Notes under the pieces: generated by a model | The model's input: only the letters and a program-made list of their open reading frames with translations | What the model was told of the DNA's origin: nothing | The model's database searches: none | Assembly: GCF_027409185.1 (NCBI RefSeq) | Contig: NC_084461.1 | Coordinates: 189,012,001-189,076,000 of the forward strand | Direction: 5' to 3' | Source of the DNA: Cynocephalus volans | Lineage: Eukaryota > Chordata > Mammalia > Dermoptera > Cynocephalidae | DNA length: 64,000 nt | Part shown: positions 42,705 to 54,479 of the stretch, in pieces | Layout: each line of letters begins with the position of its first letter | Position numbering within the stretch: position 1 is the stretch's first letter | Translations under genes and position numbers: made by a program

Positions 42705-42794
42705 GTCAGGCCGGCCCGTGGCTCACTTGGGAGAGTGTGGTACTGACAACACCAAGTCAAGGGTTAAGATCCCCTTACCAGTCATCTTTAAAAA
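42705..42794 (+). mobile_element. CYN-type SINE, one-unit form of type A (left head, right tail)
   Basis: Begins with the type A left head (GGCCGGCCCGTGGCTCACTT) and passes at the anticodon arm into right-unit sequence (CTGACAACACCAAGTCAAGG, then CCAGTCATCTTT). TSD AAGATTTTAAGT on both sides. Confidence 0.88.
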
Positions 42795-42809
42795 AAGATT
42801 TTAAGTTCC

Positions 42810-43495
42810 AGTATGTAGTGCGATGGTTTATAGTGGATGTCAGTTGTTTCCAATGCCCATCCCAGCATTCCTTACCCCCTTGTTTGCATAACAGCTGCCT
42901 TCTTTCCTTTGGGGAACTCCCCTTCTCCATCACAGTTGCCCTAAAGGACACAGCTCTAGAAAGCTCACTCTGGTACATGAAATAGGTCTGGTCAATCAGA
43001 GTCAGAGTGATTGTCCCAAATAGGGGCATGTGACACAGACTGGAATAAACAGAATCAAGTCCTGGGATTTTACATGGAGGCAGCAGAGAGAAGGTGCCAG
43101 TGAGCTGGTGTAAGGAGATCCTGGAGCCATGTGGGACCCTGCCCCACCTCATCTCCCATCCCCTGGAGTAAGCCTGCCTGCAGACAGAGGGAGTGAAGCC
43201 AACACAGAGAAAAAGTTGTGCTCTGGGTGGTTAGTGAGACAGGCAGATGAGGGACAACAGTCCCGAAGGCCAGCTCCACCCCTGGACTTCCCTTTATGAG
43301 AGCCAAGTGCAAGTAATTCCCTTTTCGCTTATGCCAATTGGGGTTGGACTTCTGCCACTTGTACCTGAATGAGTCTTGACTGATACTAAGTTTTTAAGAA
43401 TTTATGGTCTACTACTCTGCACACTGTAGAAACCCAGCAACACATCCTGGGAGAGAGCAGGGGTAGAGAAGGCCCTCACACAAAAACCACAAACA
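42810..43495. other. Intergenic stretch, nothing recognised
   Basis: Unremarkable; possibly old LTR at 42960-43390, not assignable. Confidence 0.35.
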
Positions 43496-43499
43496 GGGC

Positions 43500-44075
43500 C
43501 CATTGAGCTAAGCTAAATACTAGTTTATCTAATCCTCCCAGCAGTCTAGGGAGATAGTAGAGGCTGATACTATTTTTAACTCCATTTTACATGGGATGAA
43601 ATCATTGCTCAGGGATTTCAAGTAACTTTCTCTAGATCACACAGCCAGGCATTAGCAGAGCTAAGATTTGGGATTTGAACCCAGGCAGGCCAATTCCAGG
43701 CCTATGAAGATTAACCTCTGCACTGCACAGCCTGTCTGGCCTCACTGGTGCACTTGCCAGATCTCTACTAGTTGATGATGAGCTCCTTGGAGACAGGGAC
43801 ACAGTAGGGTCTGGCTGAATATTTAAGGAGATAATATTATGTTGATTTAAGAGCTCCTTTTCTGCTCCTCTGTGCCTGACATTTATTGAACCCTGTGCTA
43901 AGCACTTCACAGGCATTAACTCATTCAAGCTTCATATCCACCCTGTGAGGTGAATATTATTATTACCCATGTTTTACAAAAGGGGAAATCGAGGCACAGA
44001 GAGGGGAAGAATTGGATTGAGTTCACACAGCTAGAAAAGGGAGAAATTGGGATTTGAATATTTGAACAGCTAGCA
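43500..44075 (-). repeat. Two MIR-type fragments
   Basis: 43530-43740 (ATTTGAACCCAGGCAGGCC) and 43880-44075 (GTGCTAAGCACTTCACAGGC; GGAAATCGAGGCACAGAGAG). Both read along the plus strand in MIR consensus order; the strand label is conventional. Confidence 0.6.
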
Positions 44076-44079
44076 TATA

Positions 44080-44620
44080 TGCTTAATTACTTGTTTGTAA
44101 TAAAGAACAGCTCTTTTGGAGGCTCATTTCATAGTAATGCTCAATTAGAAAGAAGCTTTTGTAGGGAGGGAATATGGAAGGCCATAGAAACTAGGAGGCA
44201 GGAGATCTGGGGTCTGATTCTAGCTTTGTAGCGTGACCAGGTAAACTCAACCTTTGCTCAGTCATTTGGTCCACAAACACTGGCATACAGTGAGGAGAGA
44301 GATATAAACCCTGGCTTTAAGGAGTTTACAGTTAGTGGAAGGAGACAGGAAAAAACATATGCAGACAGATAACCGAAACTATTGCAATAAAGGGAACAAT
44401 GTATTGAGGCAAAGAGTAATAGCAAATGGCTGGGCCAGGGGTGGTTCAGAAACATTCTTCAGGGAAGGGGGTTGGAGAAAGCCTCTCTGAGAAGGGAACA
44501 TATAAGCTAAAGGAAGGGAAGGCCCCAGCCATTCAAAGGGGTCAGGAGGGCTTTCTAGTAAGAACAGCACATGCAAAGTTCCCACAGTGGGAAAGAGCTT
44601 GCAAAATCAAAACCATGTGT
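44080..44620. other. Intergenic stretch, weak L2 traces
   Basis: 44280-44470 resembles old L2 coding sequence; not firm. Confidence 0.3.
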
Positions 44621-44624
44621 TATG

Positions 44625-45060
44625 GGTTGAATTGGATCCCCCCCCCAAATTTGCATGCTGAACTTCTAACCTGCAGAACCTCAAAATGTTATCTTATTTG
44701 GAGATAGGGTTTTTACAGAAGTAATCGAGTTAAAAGGAGGTCATTAGGATGGGTCCTAACCCCAATATGACTGGCATTCTTATAAAAAGGGGAAACACAC
44801 ACACACACACAAACGCACGCATGCACGCACAGGGAGAAGGCCATGTGAATATCAAGGCAAAGATCAGGGTGATACATCTCCAAGCTAAGGAATGTCAAAG
44901 ATTGCTGGCAAACCACTGGAAGAGAAGAAATGCATGGGACAGATTCTCCCTCATGGCTCTTGGAAGGAACCAACCCTTTTGGCCTTGATCTCAGACTTCC
45001 AGCCTCCAGAACAATGAGCGAATAAATTTCTGTTGTTTAAGCCACCCTAGGGCAGCCCTA
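44625..45060 (+). mobile_element. MaLR-type LTR (MLT1 group)
   Basis: TTATGGGTTGAATTGGATCC, AATATGACTGGCATTCTTAT, CAGCCTCCAGAACAATGAGC, AATAAATTTCTGTTGTTTAA. A (CA)n/(CGCA)n run at 44794-44831. Confidence 0.78.
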
Positions 45061-45094
45061 GCAACTAATTCACCTTTTAAATCTCAAGGTAGCT

Positions 45095-45925
45095 GGGAAG
45101 TTGTGAGAGGAGAGTGGTATGAGATGAGATTAGAGAGGTTGGTCAGGGTCAGATCATGTAAGACCTTGAAAGCTGAGGCAAGACTTTGGATTTTACTCTA
45201 AGATCCAGGAAAACCATTGATAGGTTTTATAAGCATTGTAAGCAGGGAGTGCTGATGTATAGAGTATGGTTTGGAGGGGGCAAAAGTAATAGCAGAAGTA
45301 CCATCAAGGAGGCCACTGCAATTGTCCAGGTGAGAGAAGCTGGTGGCTTGGATTGGGTGGTGGCAATAGGAGTGGAGAAGATTAAGTAGGTTCCATAGAC
45401 ATTTGAGGGAGAGGGACAGACAGACCTGCTGATGGTTGGGTAGCAGGGGGAGAAAAGGGCAAATTCAGGGTGATGCCCAGTTTCAGGCTTGAGCAACTTC
45501 ATGGATGAGGATGGTTCTTATTCTGAGACAAAAGACCAGAGCTGGAAGTGGGGGATACACTTGCTGGGGAGAATCAAAGAATTCTTTTCTAACACATGAA
45601 GTTTGAGATGTGTGTGCAACATTCCAGGAGAGATTTCAAGTAAGTAGATGGAGTGCTCAGAGGAGGGCCTAGGCTAGAGGTAGAAATTTGGGGATTTGGC
45701 AGCATCAGGATGGTCTTTCAAACCATAGGAATTGGTGAGCTCACCGAGACAGAGAGTAGAAAGACTGAGGCCTGAGAACTCCCCACCTTGAGTGGGCTGG
45801 TGGAAGTGACTGAGAATGCAGCCTGATTGCTTGATGGGCGAGGAAAAACCAAGACCTGGGGAGCCACACTAGTCCAGTTCACAGGGAGGGCCTCCTTGAG
45901 GAGGCATTTAAAGTAAGGTTTAGAA
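45095..45925 (+). repeat. Probable old L2 sequence
   Basis: GTAAGACCTTGAAAGCTGAG and GACTTTGGATTTTACTCTAA are L2-like; beyond 45400 nothing firm. Confidence 0.45.
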
Positions 45926-45927
45926 GG

Positions 45928-46031
45928 GGATGGTTTGTTAGTTCAATTGGTTAGAGCACAGTGTTCATAACACTAAGGTCAAGGGTTTGGATCCCTGTAC
46001 CGGCAGGCTGCCAGAAAATAAATAAATAAAG
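45928..46031 (+). mobile_element. CYN-type SINE, monomer (type C)
   Basis: GGATGGTTTGTTAGTTCAAT start, (AAAT)n tail. Confidence 0.8.
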
Positions 46032-46079
46032 ACTACAAAAACCAAATAACAATTAAAATTTATATATATATATATATAT

Positions 46080-46138
46080 AAAGTCAGGGATTTGGATCCC
46101 TGTACTGGCCAGCCACCAAAAAAATAATAAATAAATTA
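46080..46138 (+). mobile_element. CYN-type SINE, 3' half of a monomer
   Basis: AAAGTCAGGGATTTGGATCC to CCAGCCACC plus A; preceded by (TA)n at 46062-46080. Confidence 0.75.
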
Positions 46139-46210
46139 AGTTTTAGTGGATGAATAGGAGCTGGCCCAAGGAAGAGAGTAGCTGTCAGAAGGAACAGAAA
46201 CTTAAAGACC

Positions 46211-46665
46211 AGTATGTTAGTTTCCAGGGGCTGCTGTAATAAAGTACTGAGAATTGGATGGCTTAAAACATCAGAAGTTTATTCTCACACAGTTCTGGGA
46301 GCTAGAAGTCCAAATCAAGGGGTTGGCAGGGCCGTGCTCTCTCTGAAGGTTCTAGGGGAGAATCTGTCTCATGTCTTTTTCTTAGCTTCTTGTGTTGCCA
46401 GCGATCCTTGTTGTCCTTGGCTTATGGATGTGTCACTCCCAGTTCTGCCTCTGTCATCACACAGTGTTCTCCCCGTGTCTGTCTGTATTCCTTTCTTATA
46501 AGGACACCAATCATAAGGGATTAAGGGCGCACCCTATTGCAATATGACCTAAACCTAACTAATTTCATCTGCAATGACCCTAATTCCATATAAGGTCACA
46601 TTCTGAGGTTCCAGGAAGGATAAGAATTTTATGGGGGACATGATTCAATCCAGTACAACCAGAGT
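46211..46665 (-). mobile_element. MaLR-type LTR (MLT1 group)
   Basis: ATGTTAGTTTCCAGGGGCTG, TGGCTTAAAACATCAGAAGT, CTTATAAGGACACCAATCAT, AAGGTCACATTCTGAGGTTC. Confidence 0.78.
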
Positions 46666-47445
46666 TTAGGAAGGATGATGTCTTCACTTCAAGGAAATGA
46701 AAGAGGCTGGGTGACACTGGAACATAGCCAAGGGGACAAGAGATAAGAGGGAGACTCTCAGGGAGATTGACTTCTTTGTCTGTAAGATGACAGCAATAGG
46801 CAAGGTGACCTTCAGAGTCACTTCCAGTTCTACCCCGGGAACATCTTCATTCACTTAGCTTTGGAATATTGGTTCCTTAGAAATGACACCTTAATGTGCA
46901 TCAGAGTCCACCTACATGTGACTACGTGAATAGAAAATCTGTAATGTCAAATAAAATCCCACAAGGGCTTTTTTCTTTTCCTCCTGGATCTAACCTGATG
47001 ACTCACAACCAGTCACCAGAGCAAAGAGTACCATGGCCAAAAGTAACCTGTTGAAACCTCTCAGAGTGGGAAAATCTGTTCAGATTGTGGGTTGACTGTT
47101 AATGCCAGGTTCCTATGATAACTTTTGCTAGAAAGATTCTATTGACCTTGCTATTGCAGATTCATACATTTCCTTATTCTTTCGAATTTTATCTACCATT
47201 TACAGCATGATACAAAAATATTGTAATGAATGCTTTTCAGCTCACCCTTCATGGGAGACTGGCTGGTTTTAGGTTCAGGGAAATCCCTCCCTATTATTGA
47301 GGAATTCCAGAAGAACAGCAAGTGAACTTTTTTCAGTGGGCAATAGGGCAAGGCTGAACCACAGTAAAGCAGGACAAATAAAAAGGGAATCTAAAGCAGA
47401 AGAAGTAACTTGTAAGAAACCTTGAAATATATTGCTTTAAAACAG
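46666..47445. other. Intergenic stretch, nothing recognised
   Basis: Short MIR-like wording at 46770-46830; the rest is unassigned. Confidence 0.35.
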
Positions 47446-48027
47446 GGATTTGAAAACTACAGCCTGCTTGCTGGCAGCCTATTTATGTAAATAAAGTTTT
47501 ATTGGAACACAGCCATGCCCATGTTCATGCAGTATTGTCCATGGCTGCTTTTGTGCTACAGTGGCAGAGCTGAACAGTTGTGACAAAGACCATATGGCCC
47601 ACAAAGCCTAAAATATTTACTCTCTGGACCTACGTTTGTCTTAGTCTGCTTGGGCTGCTATAATAAAATAGCATAAACTGGGTAGCTTATAAACAACAGA
47701 AATTTATTTCTCACAGTACTGGAGGCTGGGAAGTCCAAGGTCAAGGTACTGGCAGATTCAGTATCTGGTGAGGGCCTGCTTTCTAGTTCTCAGATGATAA
47801 CTTCTAGCTGTGTCTTCACATGGTGGAAGAGGCAAGGTGGCTCTCGGAGGTCTCTTGTATAAGTGCACTAATCCTATTCATGAGGGCAGAGTCCCCATAA
47901 CCTAATCACCTCCCAAAGTTCTCACCTTCTAATAACATGACTTTGGTGATTAGGTTTCAACATACGAATAGGGGTGGGGGACACAAACATTCAGACCATA
48001 GCAACCTTTAACAAAAAGTTTGCTGCT
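47446..48027 (+). mobile_element. hAT-type DNA transposon, split by an LTR
   Basis: Left part 47446-47636 (AATAAAGTTTTATTGGAACA, CAGCCATGCCCATGTTCATG, AAGCCTAAAATATTTACTCT) continues at 48003-48027 (CCTTTAACAAAAAGTTTGCT). Confidence 0.7.
47637..48002 (-). mobile_element. MaLR-type LTR (MST/MLT1 group) inside the hAT element
   Basis: GTCTTAGTCTGCTTGGGCTG, AGAAATTTATTTCTCACAGT, CTTCACATGGTGGAAGAGGC, CAAACATTCAGACCATAGCA. Confidence 0.8.
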
Positions 48028-48230
48028 GGGGGGAGAGGAGAATGGGGAGTTATTGTTGAATGGGTACTAAGCTCCCACATGAGATGATGGCAAAGTTCTG
48101 GAGATGGATGGTAGGGATGTTTGCACAATGTGAATGTACTTAATGTTACTGAACTGTATACCTGAAAAAGTTTAAAATGGTAAATTTTATGTGATATATA
48201 CTTTACCACAATAAAAAAATAGAAAAAACC
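48028..48230 (+). mobile_element. Old L1 3'-end fragment
   Basis: TTACTGAACTGTATACCTGA, GTTTAAAATGGTAAATTTTA, CTTTACCACAATAAAAAAAT-type end. Confidence 0.75.
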
Positions 48231-48501
48231 ATAATTTATCAAGTTGTAAACAATCAAACAAGCCTTGCCATTCCTACTAACCCTGGACTGTGAAATGATC
48301 TTACTCAATCCTAATCAATCCTCTGCTTTGAAAGATTTGTCTTAAATCAAACTTCCAATTCTTGAGAGATTCTGACCTTTCCTTAACAAAGACAGGGAAA
48401 AAATGAAAAAAGAGGAAGTTTGCCATCCCTATTGTAAAAGGCTAAGTAAATTGATATGTCCATGTGGAAAAAGCATTATGCAACTAACAGAAAGGATGCT
48501 T

Positions 48502-48612
48502 GGGGCTGGCTGGTGAGCTCAGTTGGTCAGAGTATGGTGTTATAACACCAAGGTCAAGGGTTTGGATCCATTTACTGGCCAGCCACCAAAAAAAAAAAGA
48601 AAAAAGAAAAAA
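48502..48612 (+). mobile_element. CYN-type SINE, monomer (type C)
   Basis: GGGGCTGGCTGGTGAGCTCA start, long A/G tail; GGATGCTT / AGATGCTT TSD. Confidence 0.86.
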
Positions 48613-48719
48613 AAGATGCTTAGAAGTAATTTTTAATGCCATGGGGAAATGTTTGTGACATAGTACAAGGTGAAAAAAACAGGAAGCAGTTTGATCTACA
48701 GACTAACTTCTCAGGGTCT

Positions 48720-48828
48720 TTGTCCTTGCTTTCCTTCTGACTGAAGCACTCTTCCTCCAGATTTTCACATGACTCACTTCTTCACATCTTTCATGCCGTC
48801 TGCTCAAATGTCCCTGCCACAGAGAGGC
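48720..48828 (-). repeat. L2 fragment
   Basis: TCAGGGTCTTTGTCCTTGCT and TGCTCAAATGTCCCTGCCAC. Confidence 0.6.
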
Positions 48829-48829
48829 T

Positions 48830-49325
48830 GTTTCAGTTAGTGTCTGCAGCATAACAAACCAGCCCCAAACTTCATTTGTTTAGTTCACAATTCTGTGGGT
48901 TGGCAATTTGGGCCGAACTCAGTGGGGTGTTTCTTCTCGTCTTGGCTGGGCTTCCTGGTGCCTCTGTGGTCTGCTGTGGGTCAGGGGGCAGGTATGCCAA
49001 TCTTGGCTGGGCACTTTTTAAGACCTCAGCTGGGACAACTGGACTGGATTGGCTTGAATCATCCATGTGGTCTCTCATCCTCTACCAGGCTAGCCTGGGC
49101 TTGTTTTCATAGCAGCTTGGCAGGGGTTTGAGACACAGCAGAATCTTGAAAGGCCTGAAGGCTCAAAACTATCAGTGTCACTTTGGCCACATTCTGTTGT
49201 CCAAAGCAAGTTACAAGACCAGCCCAGATTCAAGAGGGTGTAGAAATAGTGTCCATCTTTAATGGGAGAAGGTGCAAAGTCACATTGCAAGGGAATAATG
49301 GGACATTTTTTTTGCACACAATCTA
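48830..49325 (-). mobile_element. Ancient LTR-like repeat, related to 25360-26045
   Basis: AGCATAACAAACCAGCCCCA, CAATTCTGTGGGTTGGCAAT, AAGTTACAAGACCAGCCCAG, AAAGTCACATTGCAAGGGAA. Confidence 0.6.
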
Positions 49326-49399
49326 CCATGGAAGACTTCTGTATCTAATCTAATACAGCATTCCCTCCCATCGCTTTAAACTGTTTTCTTTCTTCCTAG

Positions 49400-49545
49400 C
49401 ACTTACCATTATCTGAAATTTTATATAATTTTGTTTGTTGTCAGGATGGCAGTGCCTGAACTGTTGCATTCCATGCTGTATCCCCAGAACCTAGCCAGTG
49501 TCTGGCACTTAGTAGGCCCTCAAGAAACTGTTGAAAGAACAAATA
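49400..49545 (-). repeat. L2 3'-end fragment
   Basis: CCCAGAACCTAGCCAGTGTC then AGTAGGCCCTCAAGAAACTG. Confidence 0.6.
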
Positions 49546-50050
49546 AACCATGTAAAAAGACTATGCATAGAAAATACTAGATGAAACACATTCTAAAGTG
49601 TTAATAACTTCCTCTGTTGAGATAAGCATGCTTTTAATTTTCTTCTATATATTTTTCTTTTTCAAAAATAAAACATTGTGTACCAGCCAGCCACACACAC
49701 ACATAAAGCAAAAATAAAACATCATATTTGTGGAGAGGAGATGGAAGTGTTCTACATCTTGATTTGGGTGGTGATTACACAGGTATATTCAATTGTCAGA
49801 ACTCATCCAGCTATATCAAACAGAGGCCTATGGAATAAAAAAAAGAAAAAAGAAAAAAGAAAAACCTCATCAAACTAAACACTTGAGTTCTGCATTCTAT
49901 TTTATGTTAATCTCATTAACATAAAATCTCATTAAAAAATAAAAAACATACAAACAATAGAATTTTCTATTTGTATTGTTTTTTTTCTTTTTTCTTTGCC
50001 TCTTTTTTCCCCCATCTTTTTTTGTGTGTGCTTGTTGTTGTCTAATAGCA
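49546..50050. other. Intergenic stretch, L1-like trace at 49550-49800
   Basis: AT-rich, decayed; GGGTGGTGATTACACAGGTA is L1-like. No gene. Confidence 0.35.
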
Positions 50051-50065
50051 TTTAGAATATATAAT

Positions 50066-50184
50066 TGTGGGGCTGGCCAGTTAGCTCAGTTGGTTGGAGA
50101 GTGGTGCTGATAACACCAAGTTCCAGGTTACCAAGGTCCAGGGTGGGGTTCGTTCGATCCCTTTACCAGCCAGCCACAAAAAAA
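50066..50184 (+). mobile_element. CYN-type SINE, monomer with internal duplication
   Basis: The anticodon-arm segment is repeated (ACACCAAGTTCCAGGTTACC, then AAGGTCCAGGG), adding about 20 bases. TSD AGAATATATAATT / AGAATATGTAATT. Confidence 0.85.
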
Positions 50185-50199
50185 GAATATGTAATTATA

Positions 50200-50965
50200 A
50201 ATAAGATAAATGGAAATATATGAATTACATAACACAAAAATATGTATTGAATCATATCATAAGTTAAATTTGCCTTGTTATAATATTAAAAAAAAAAGAA
50301 AAAGCTCTTGGAACACATTTGCACAGACACAACACCAATTTACGTCGCCAAATTAATACTGCTTTATAACATCCCCCAGGAGTTTATAAGAATTTTGTTC
50401 TAGACGGTCTCTCTCTCCTATTTATTCTATAATAAACTGAAGCTGCAATATAAGCTGATCCCTCCAGAATCTATACTTGCCAGTTAGCCTATTTAGGTCC
50501 TTTAGACTGTGCCTCTGGAGGCAGTAACTGAGCCTACATTCTCAAAGAGGGAACTCCTTAGAGTCTGGATAGTTTTGTTCTAGAAGCAACTTTTCCAGCT
50601 GAGGAAGCACCTCGGCTTCCACGAAGCTCTGTATAAAAGAATTGAGATGTCAGCTTAAATGGTTGCTGTGGACTGGGCCCCAAGCCTCCCAGGGTGAAAG
50701 GGCCAGGACAGGACATTGAAATGAAGAGATTTCTCAAAGTCAGCCCTTGGGTATAGTGGGAGAAAGCACTAGGGTTGTTTTCTTCTTCCTTCCTCTTTTC
50801 AGCTCTGGCTCAGACCCCACTGATGTGAGAGACAAGAGAGGGAGAAGTTAAGAGAGCTCCACAAGAAGAGGGGAAGACTTGCAGAGGATGAGTGTATAGG
50901 ACCCTAAGTTTAGGGGAGGTAGTAGAGTGGAGTAGAGTGACGAGTCCAGATTTTGGGGTCAGATG
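50200..50965. other. Intergenic stretch, nothing recognised
   Basis: No gene or nameable repeat. Confidence 0.4.
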
Positions 50966-50972
50966 ATAGAGG

Positions 50973-51117
50973 TTTTTTTTTCTTTTTTTATTGTAACAGT
51001 TGATTGTACATATATGTGGGTTACAGAGTTGAATATCAATAGCTGTGTGCAATATGGGATGATCAAATCAGGATAATTAGTATATTCAACATTATATAAT
51101 GTAATTATTTTTTGTGG
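50973..51117 (-). mobile_element. L1 3'-end fragment
   Basis: Shares CAATAGCTGTGTGCAATATG and GATCAAATCAGGATAATTAG wording with the L1 at 39280, so the same subfamily. Confidence 0.75.
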
Positions 51118-51380
51118 CTGATACAGAGATTGAGCATTGCCTTTATCACTTATCAGCTCTATGACCTCCCTCAGCCAATTCCAGCCAGTCCCATCCTGTC
51201 TCCAGTGAGCCTTGATTTACTGATGTGTAAAATGGGATAACTGTACCGTCCTGACAGGGTTGTGTTGAGGACTGAATGAAATACCTACAAAGCACTCAGC
51301 ACAGTCACTGTAGATCATTAAGCAGGAATTCAAACAAATGCCAGCTAGCCTTGGAATCAAGTGTGTCAAAACAGCAGGAC

Positions 51381-51497
51381 GGCGACTGGCCTGTTCGCTC
51401 AGTTGGTTGAGAGCTAGAGTGCGTGCTGTTATAGCACCAAGGTCAACGGTTTGGATCCCCATACTGGCCAGCTGCAAAAAACAAACAAAAAAACTCC
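51381..51497 (+). mobile_element. CYN-type SINE, monomer (type C)
   Basis: GACTGGCCTGTTCGCTCAGT start; AGCAGGAC repeats flank both ends. Confidence 0.83.
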
Positions 51498-51499
51498 CC

Positions 51500-53060
51500 A
51501 AAACCCCAGCAGGACAGGACTTCTACTTCTACTTCTCGGCATGTGCAAGGGTGCCCCTCTTGGCTCTGGGTTTTACCAAATAAGACAGATTTTATTTGGT
51601 TAAAAAAAATCTGCCCCTCTGGATTGCCTAACTGGTGTAACCAGTCCTGGAAAAGAAATCTCTCATAGGGATGTTCTTCTAGGGTTTTCCTAGTCCACTC
51701 AGGTTTACACAAGCTAACAGTAATCCAATCAGGGTTCTTTCACATCAATTACCTCCCTTTCTGCAAGAACATTATCTCAGAAGGTAGAAAGAAAACTGTT
51801 TTTTGAGAGTTCACCAAAAAGGCAGCCTTCTCCTGTGGGCCATAAAAGAGCTCACAAAAATGAGAGGAGGGGGTTGGCGTGGCTTATCTTTTTCAGGATT
51901 CTGCTTCTGAAAGCAGTGGAACATTCTTAATTACAACTGCGAGCGGCAGAAAGGCTGAAGGGAGAAGAGAACCCAGCACATAGAGGAAGAAAGGGACAAT
52001 AGCGAGCCTTAGCCTTACTCTGGCCAAACAGCCAGGAATCTCGCCAAGGAGAAAGTGCAGAATTGGCAGCAACTGAGAGATCCTGTGTGGACTTTTAGGA
52101 AAGATTCTGGGCCATAGCACGGGGCCTCCTCCATCTGGGCCAGGGTAATTCTGGCAGCAGCCCTCGGCCCAGGCATGTTCCCACATAATTGAAGTCGAAT
52201 GTGCTGGGGTGAGGGTGGGCGGAGGAGCCCTTCACGTTCTTCCTGGCTGCACAATCCTCAGCGTCCTGCAGTTGGCTGCATTTGGGATCAAAGCCAGTTA
52301 CTGTTGATTCTCCACAGCAAGGAAACAAATGCAAAGAAGCTGTTTTCCTGAGGCATGCTTTTTGAAAAGAGGATTTCAATTTTTCTTCCCCAAGGACAGG
52401 TGGGGTGGGGAGGTTGGGGAGTGTGACATGGCTCTTCTATTGCTGTCCTTCACAAACCGTTCTAGGCTCATAGCTTCCATGTGAGCATAAACTAATCGAT
52501 TGGAATATGAGTGGGTACGGCTAAGGCTGAGTCTTTCACAAAAGATAATTCCTAAAAAATGCTGCAGGAAGACCTTCTGGTTGTGTGTGATAAGTCATAA
52601 TTTGGTTGCTCTCTGTTGGAGTGTTTCCAAGAGAGCAACTCTTATTCCTCCTAAAATTTTCCATTTACTCTTTATTTCTGAGTCTTTCTCTGTGATCTGT
52701 TCTTTTGCCCCAGCAGTTTGTGTTATTTCTTTTCAGTTAGCACTAAAGTCTTGTGGTGCTAGGCATTATGCTAATGATGTAAAGTAATACAGACAAGTTT
52801 CTCAAGTTGTGGAAACAGCTCATTCTTTTACATGGGACTTCACTTCTCCTAGTCCTCTAGGGAAAGTCTCAACTTTTTGCCTAATGGGCCATAACCCAGG
52901 GATTGAGAATTTAGAATCAGGAATTGATGCAACTGGAGGCGTCTCAGTGGGCTCTTCCTTTTTAAATGGGGAGATTTGGTCTAGGACCTACTGCTGCTTC
53001 GAGGCAAAAGACATCTCGGAGACCAGGTCAGAACTGTTTTTTAGATTTACTTTTACCTTT
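51500..53060. other. Intergenic stretch, nothing recognised
   Basis: 1.5 kb without SINE, L1 or gene signal. Open frames of 90-95 codons here show no domain. Confidence 0.4.
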
Positions 53061-53064
53061 TCAA

Positions 53065-53157
53065 TGTTTTTAAAAGATGACTTATAAGGGATTGAATCCC
53101 AACCCTTGACTTGGTGTTGTCCGCACCACGCTCTCCAAGTGAGGCATGGGCCGGCCC
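53065..53157 (-). mobile_element. CYN-type SINE, one-unit form of type A (left head, right tail)
   Basis: On the minus strand: GGGCCGGCCCATGCCTCACT, then GGACAACACCAAGTCAAGGG and AAGTCATCTTTT. Same architecture as 42705-42794 but more diverged. Confidence 0.82.
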
Positions 53158-53170
53158 CTACTTTTACTTT

Positions 53171-53310
53171 TTTTTTTTTTGTCTTTTTCGTGACCGGCAC
53201 TCAGCCAGTGAGCGCACTGGCCATTCCTATATAGGATCCGAACCCGCGGCAGGAGGGTCGCTGCGCTACCAGCGCCGCACTCTCCCGAGTGCGCCACGGG
53301 CTCGGCCCCT
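53171..53310 (-). mobile_element. CYN-type SINE, type B
   Basis: Complete; CTTTTACTTTTT on both sides as TSD. Confidence 0.92.
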
Positions 53311-53319
53311 CCTTTTACT

Positions 53320-54275
53320 TTTTGAAGAGAAATGCACCATCAGTATCATTGTACTAGGGTACATTTATCCTGAGTATTATAAACCTTCATGTTCTAGGAC
53401 CTTGCTGGTGATTTCACTCTTTGACTTCCCCTTTTGGACAAACCTCCCTGCATTTATTTCAAGGCAATCTCAGGCTGGATCTGAAAGGAATCTTGGGTCA
53501 GGGGATTTAGAACAATGTCTGAAAAGAAACAAAGCTGCTTTAGTTCACTTAGTGAGCTTGGTAATTAGCCTTGGAGTAACAAATGTTATCTGCACCAGCT
53601 CAGCTCCGTGCCAAGTACCAAAACTACATTTTCCAGATGATTCCAGTGAGAAATGTTTGACCTGAAGCAATTCAATTTAGGCGTCAAAGACTGCAATCAT
53701 TTTGTATAAAATAACAGATTGTTCATCTCTTCCCTTAATGCAGCAAGAATGCAAAATCCAGATTAAGAACCTTTCATGTTCTCTTAAGCTTCCAGAATTA
53801 CAGTGAGGGAGACTACTCAATGTTGTTGTAAAATATACTAGCTACAATGATTTTGAAATAGTTTTGGCTTTTGGAAGTACAGCTTTCAATTAATGTCTGA
53901 TAGAACCTATGGTTTTAAGTGTCTGTGAGCATTCCCGGGGTAGCGTGTGAGTTTCAGGGATACAAGGTAAGGATGGGTTATCATTAAAAAATGAAGAGGG
54001 TATAAACAGTTTGACTATGACATTAATCAGGATAAAGAGGCCATGACTCCCCCAACAAAATAAAAGAAGCCTTATATAACTTCCCTGAAGTCCCCTAATG
54101 CACAAATGCAAAGAATGTTTGTTTGCTCCAGGCAGACCACAGAACAGCATTTGGGGGAAAAAAATCAACTTCACATAGCACAGGGGAAGGAGACAGGCCT
54201 TAATTCAAGGGTATAACTTGGGGTTCCTGAAGGGAAAGGTTTTTCTTCCTCTTACCACTTCACTCGACTGTTACT
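53320..54275. other. Intergenic stretch, nothing recognised
   Basis: Unique-looking DNA without repeats I can name. Confidence 0.4.
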
Positions 54276-54281
54276 AAACTT

Positions 54282-54437
54282 TTTTTTTTTTTAAAGATGA
54301 CCGGTAAGGGGATCTTAACCCTTGACTTGGTGTTGTCAGCACCACACTCTCCCAAAGTGAGCTAACCGGCCATCTCTATATAGGGATCCAAACCCTTGAC
54401 TTGGTGTTATCAGCACAACACTCTCCCAAGTGAGCCA
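54282..54437 (-). mobile_element. CYN-type SINE, type A dimer, 5' end lost into a CA repeat
   Basis: Right unit has CTCCCAAAGTGAGCTAACCG in place of the usual arm. The GGGCCGGCC head is missing; GAGCCACGGACACACGGACA runs directly into (CA)n to 54474. Confidence 0.85.
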
Positions 54438-54479
54438 CGGACACACGGACACACACACACACGGACACACACACAGAAC

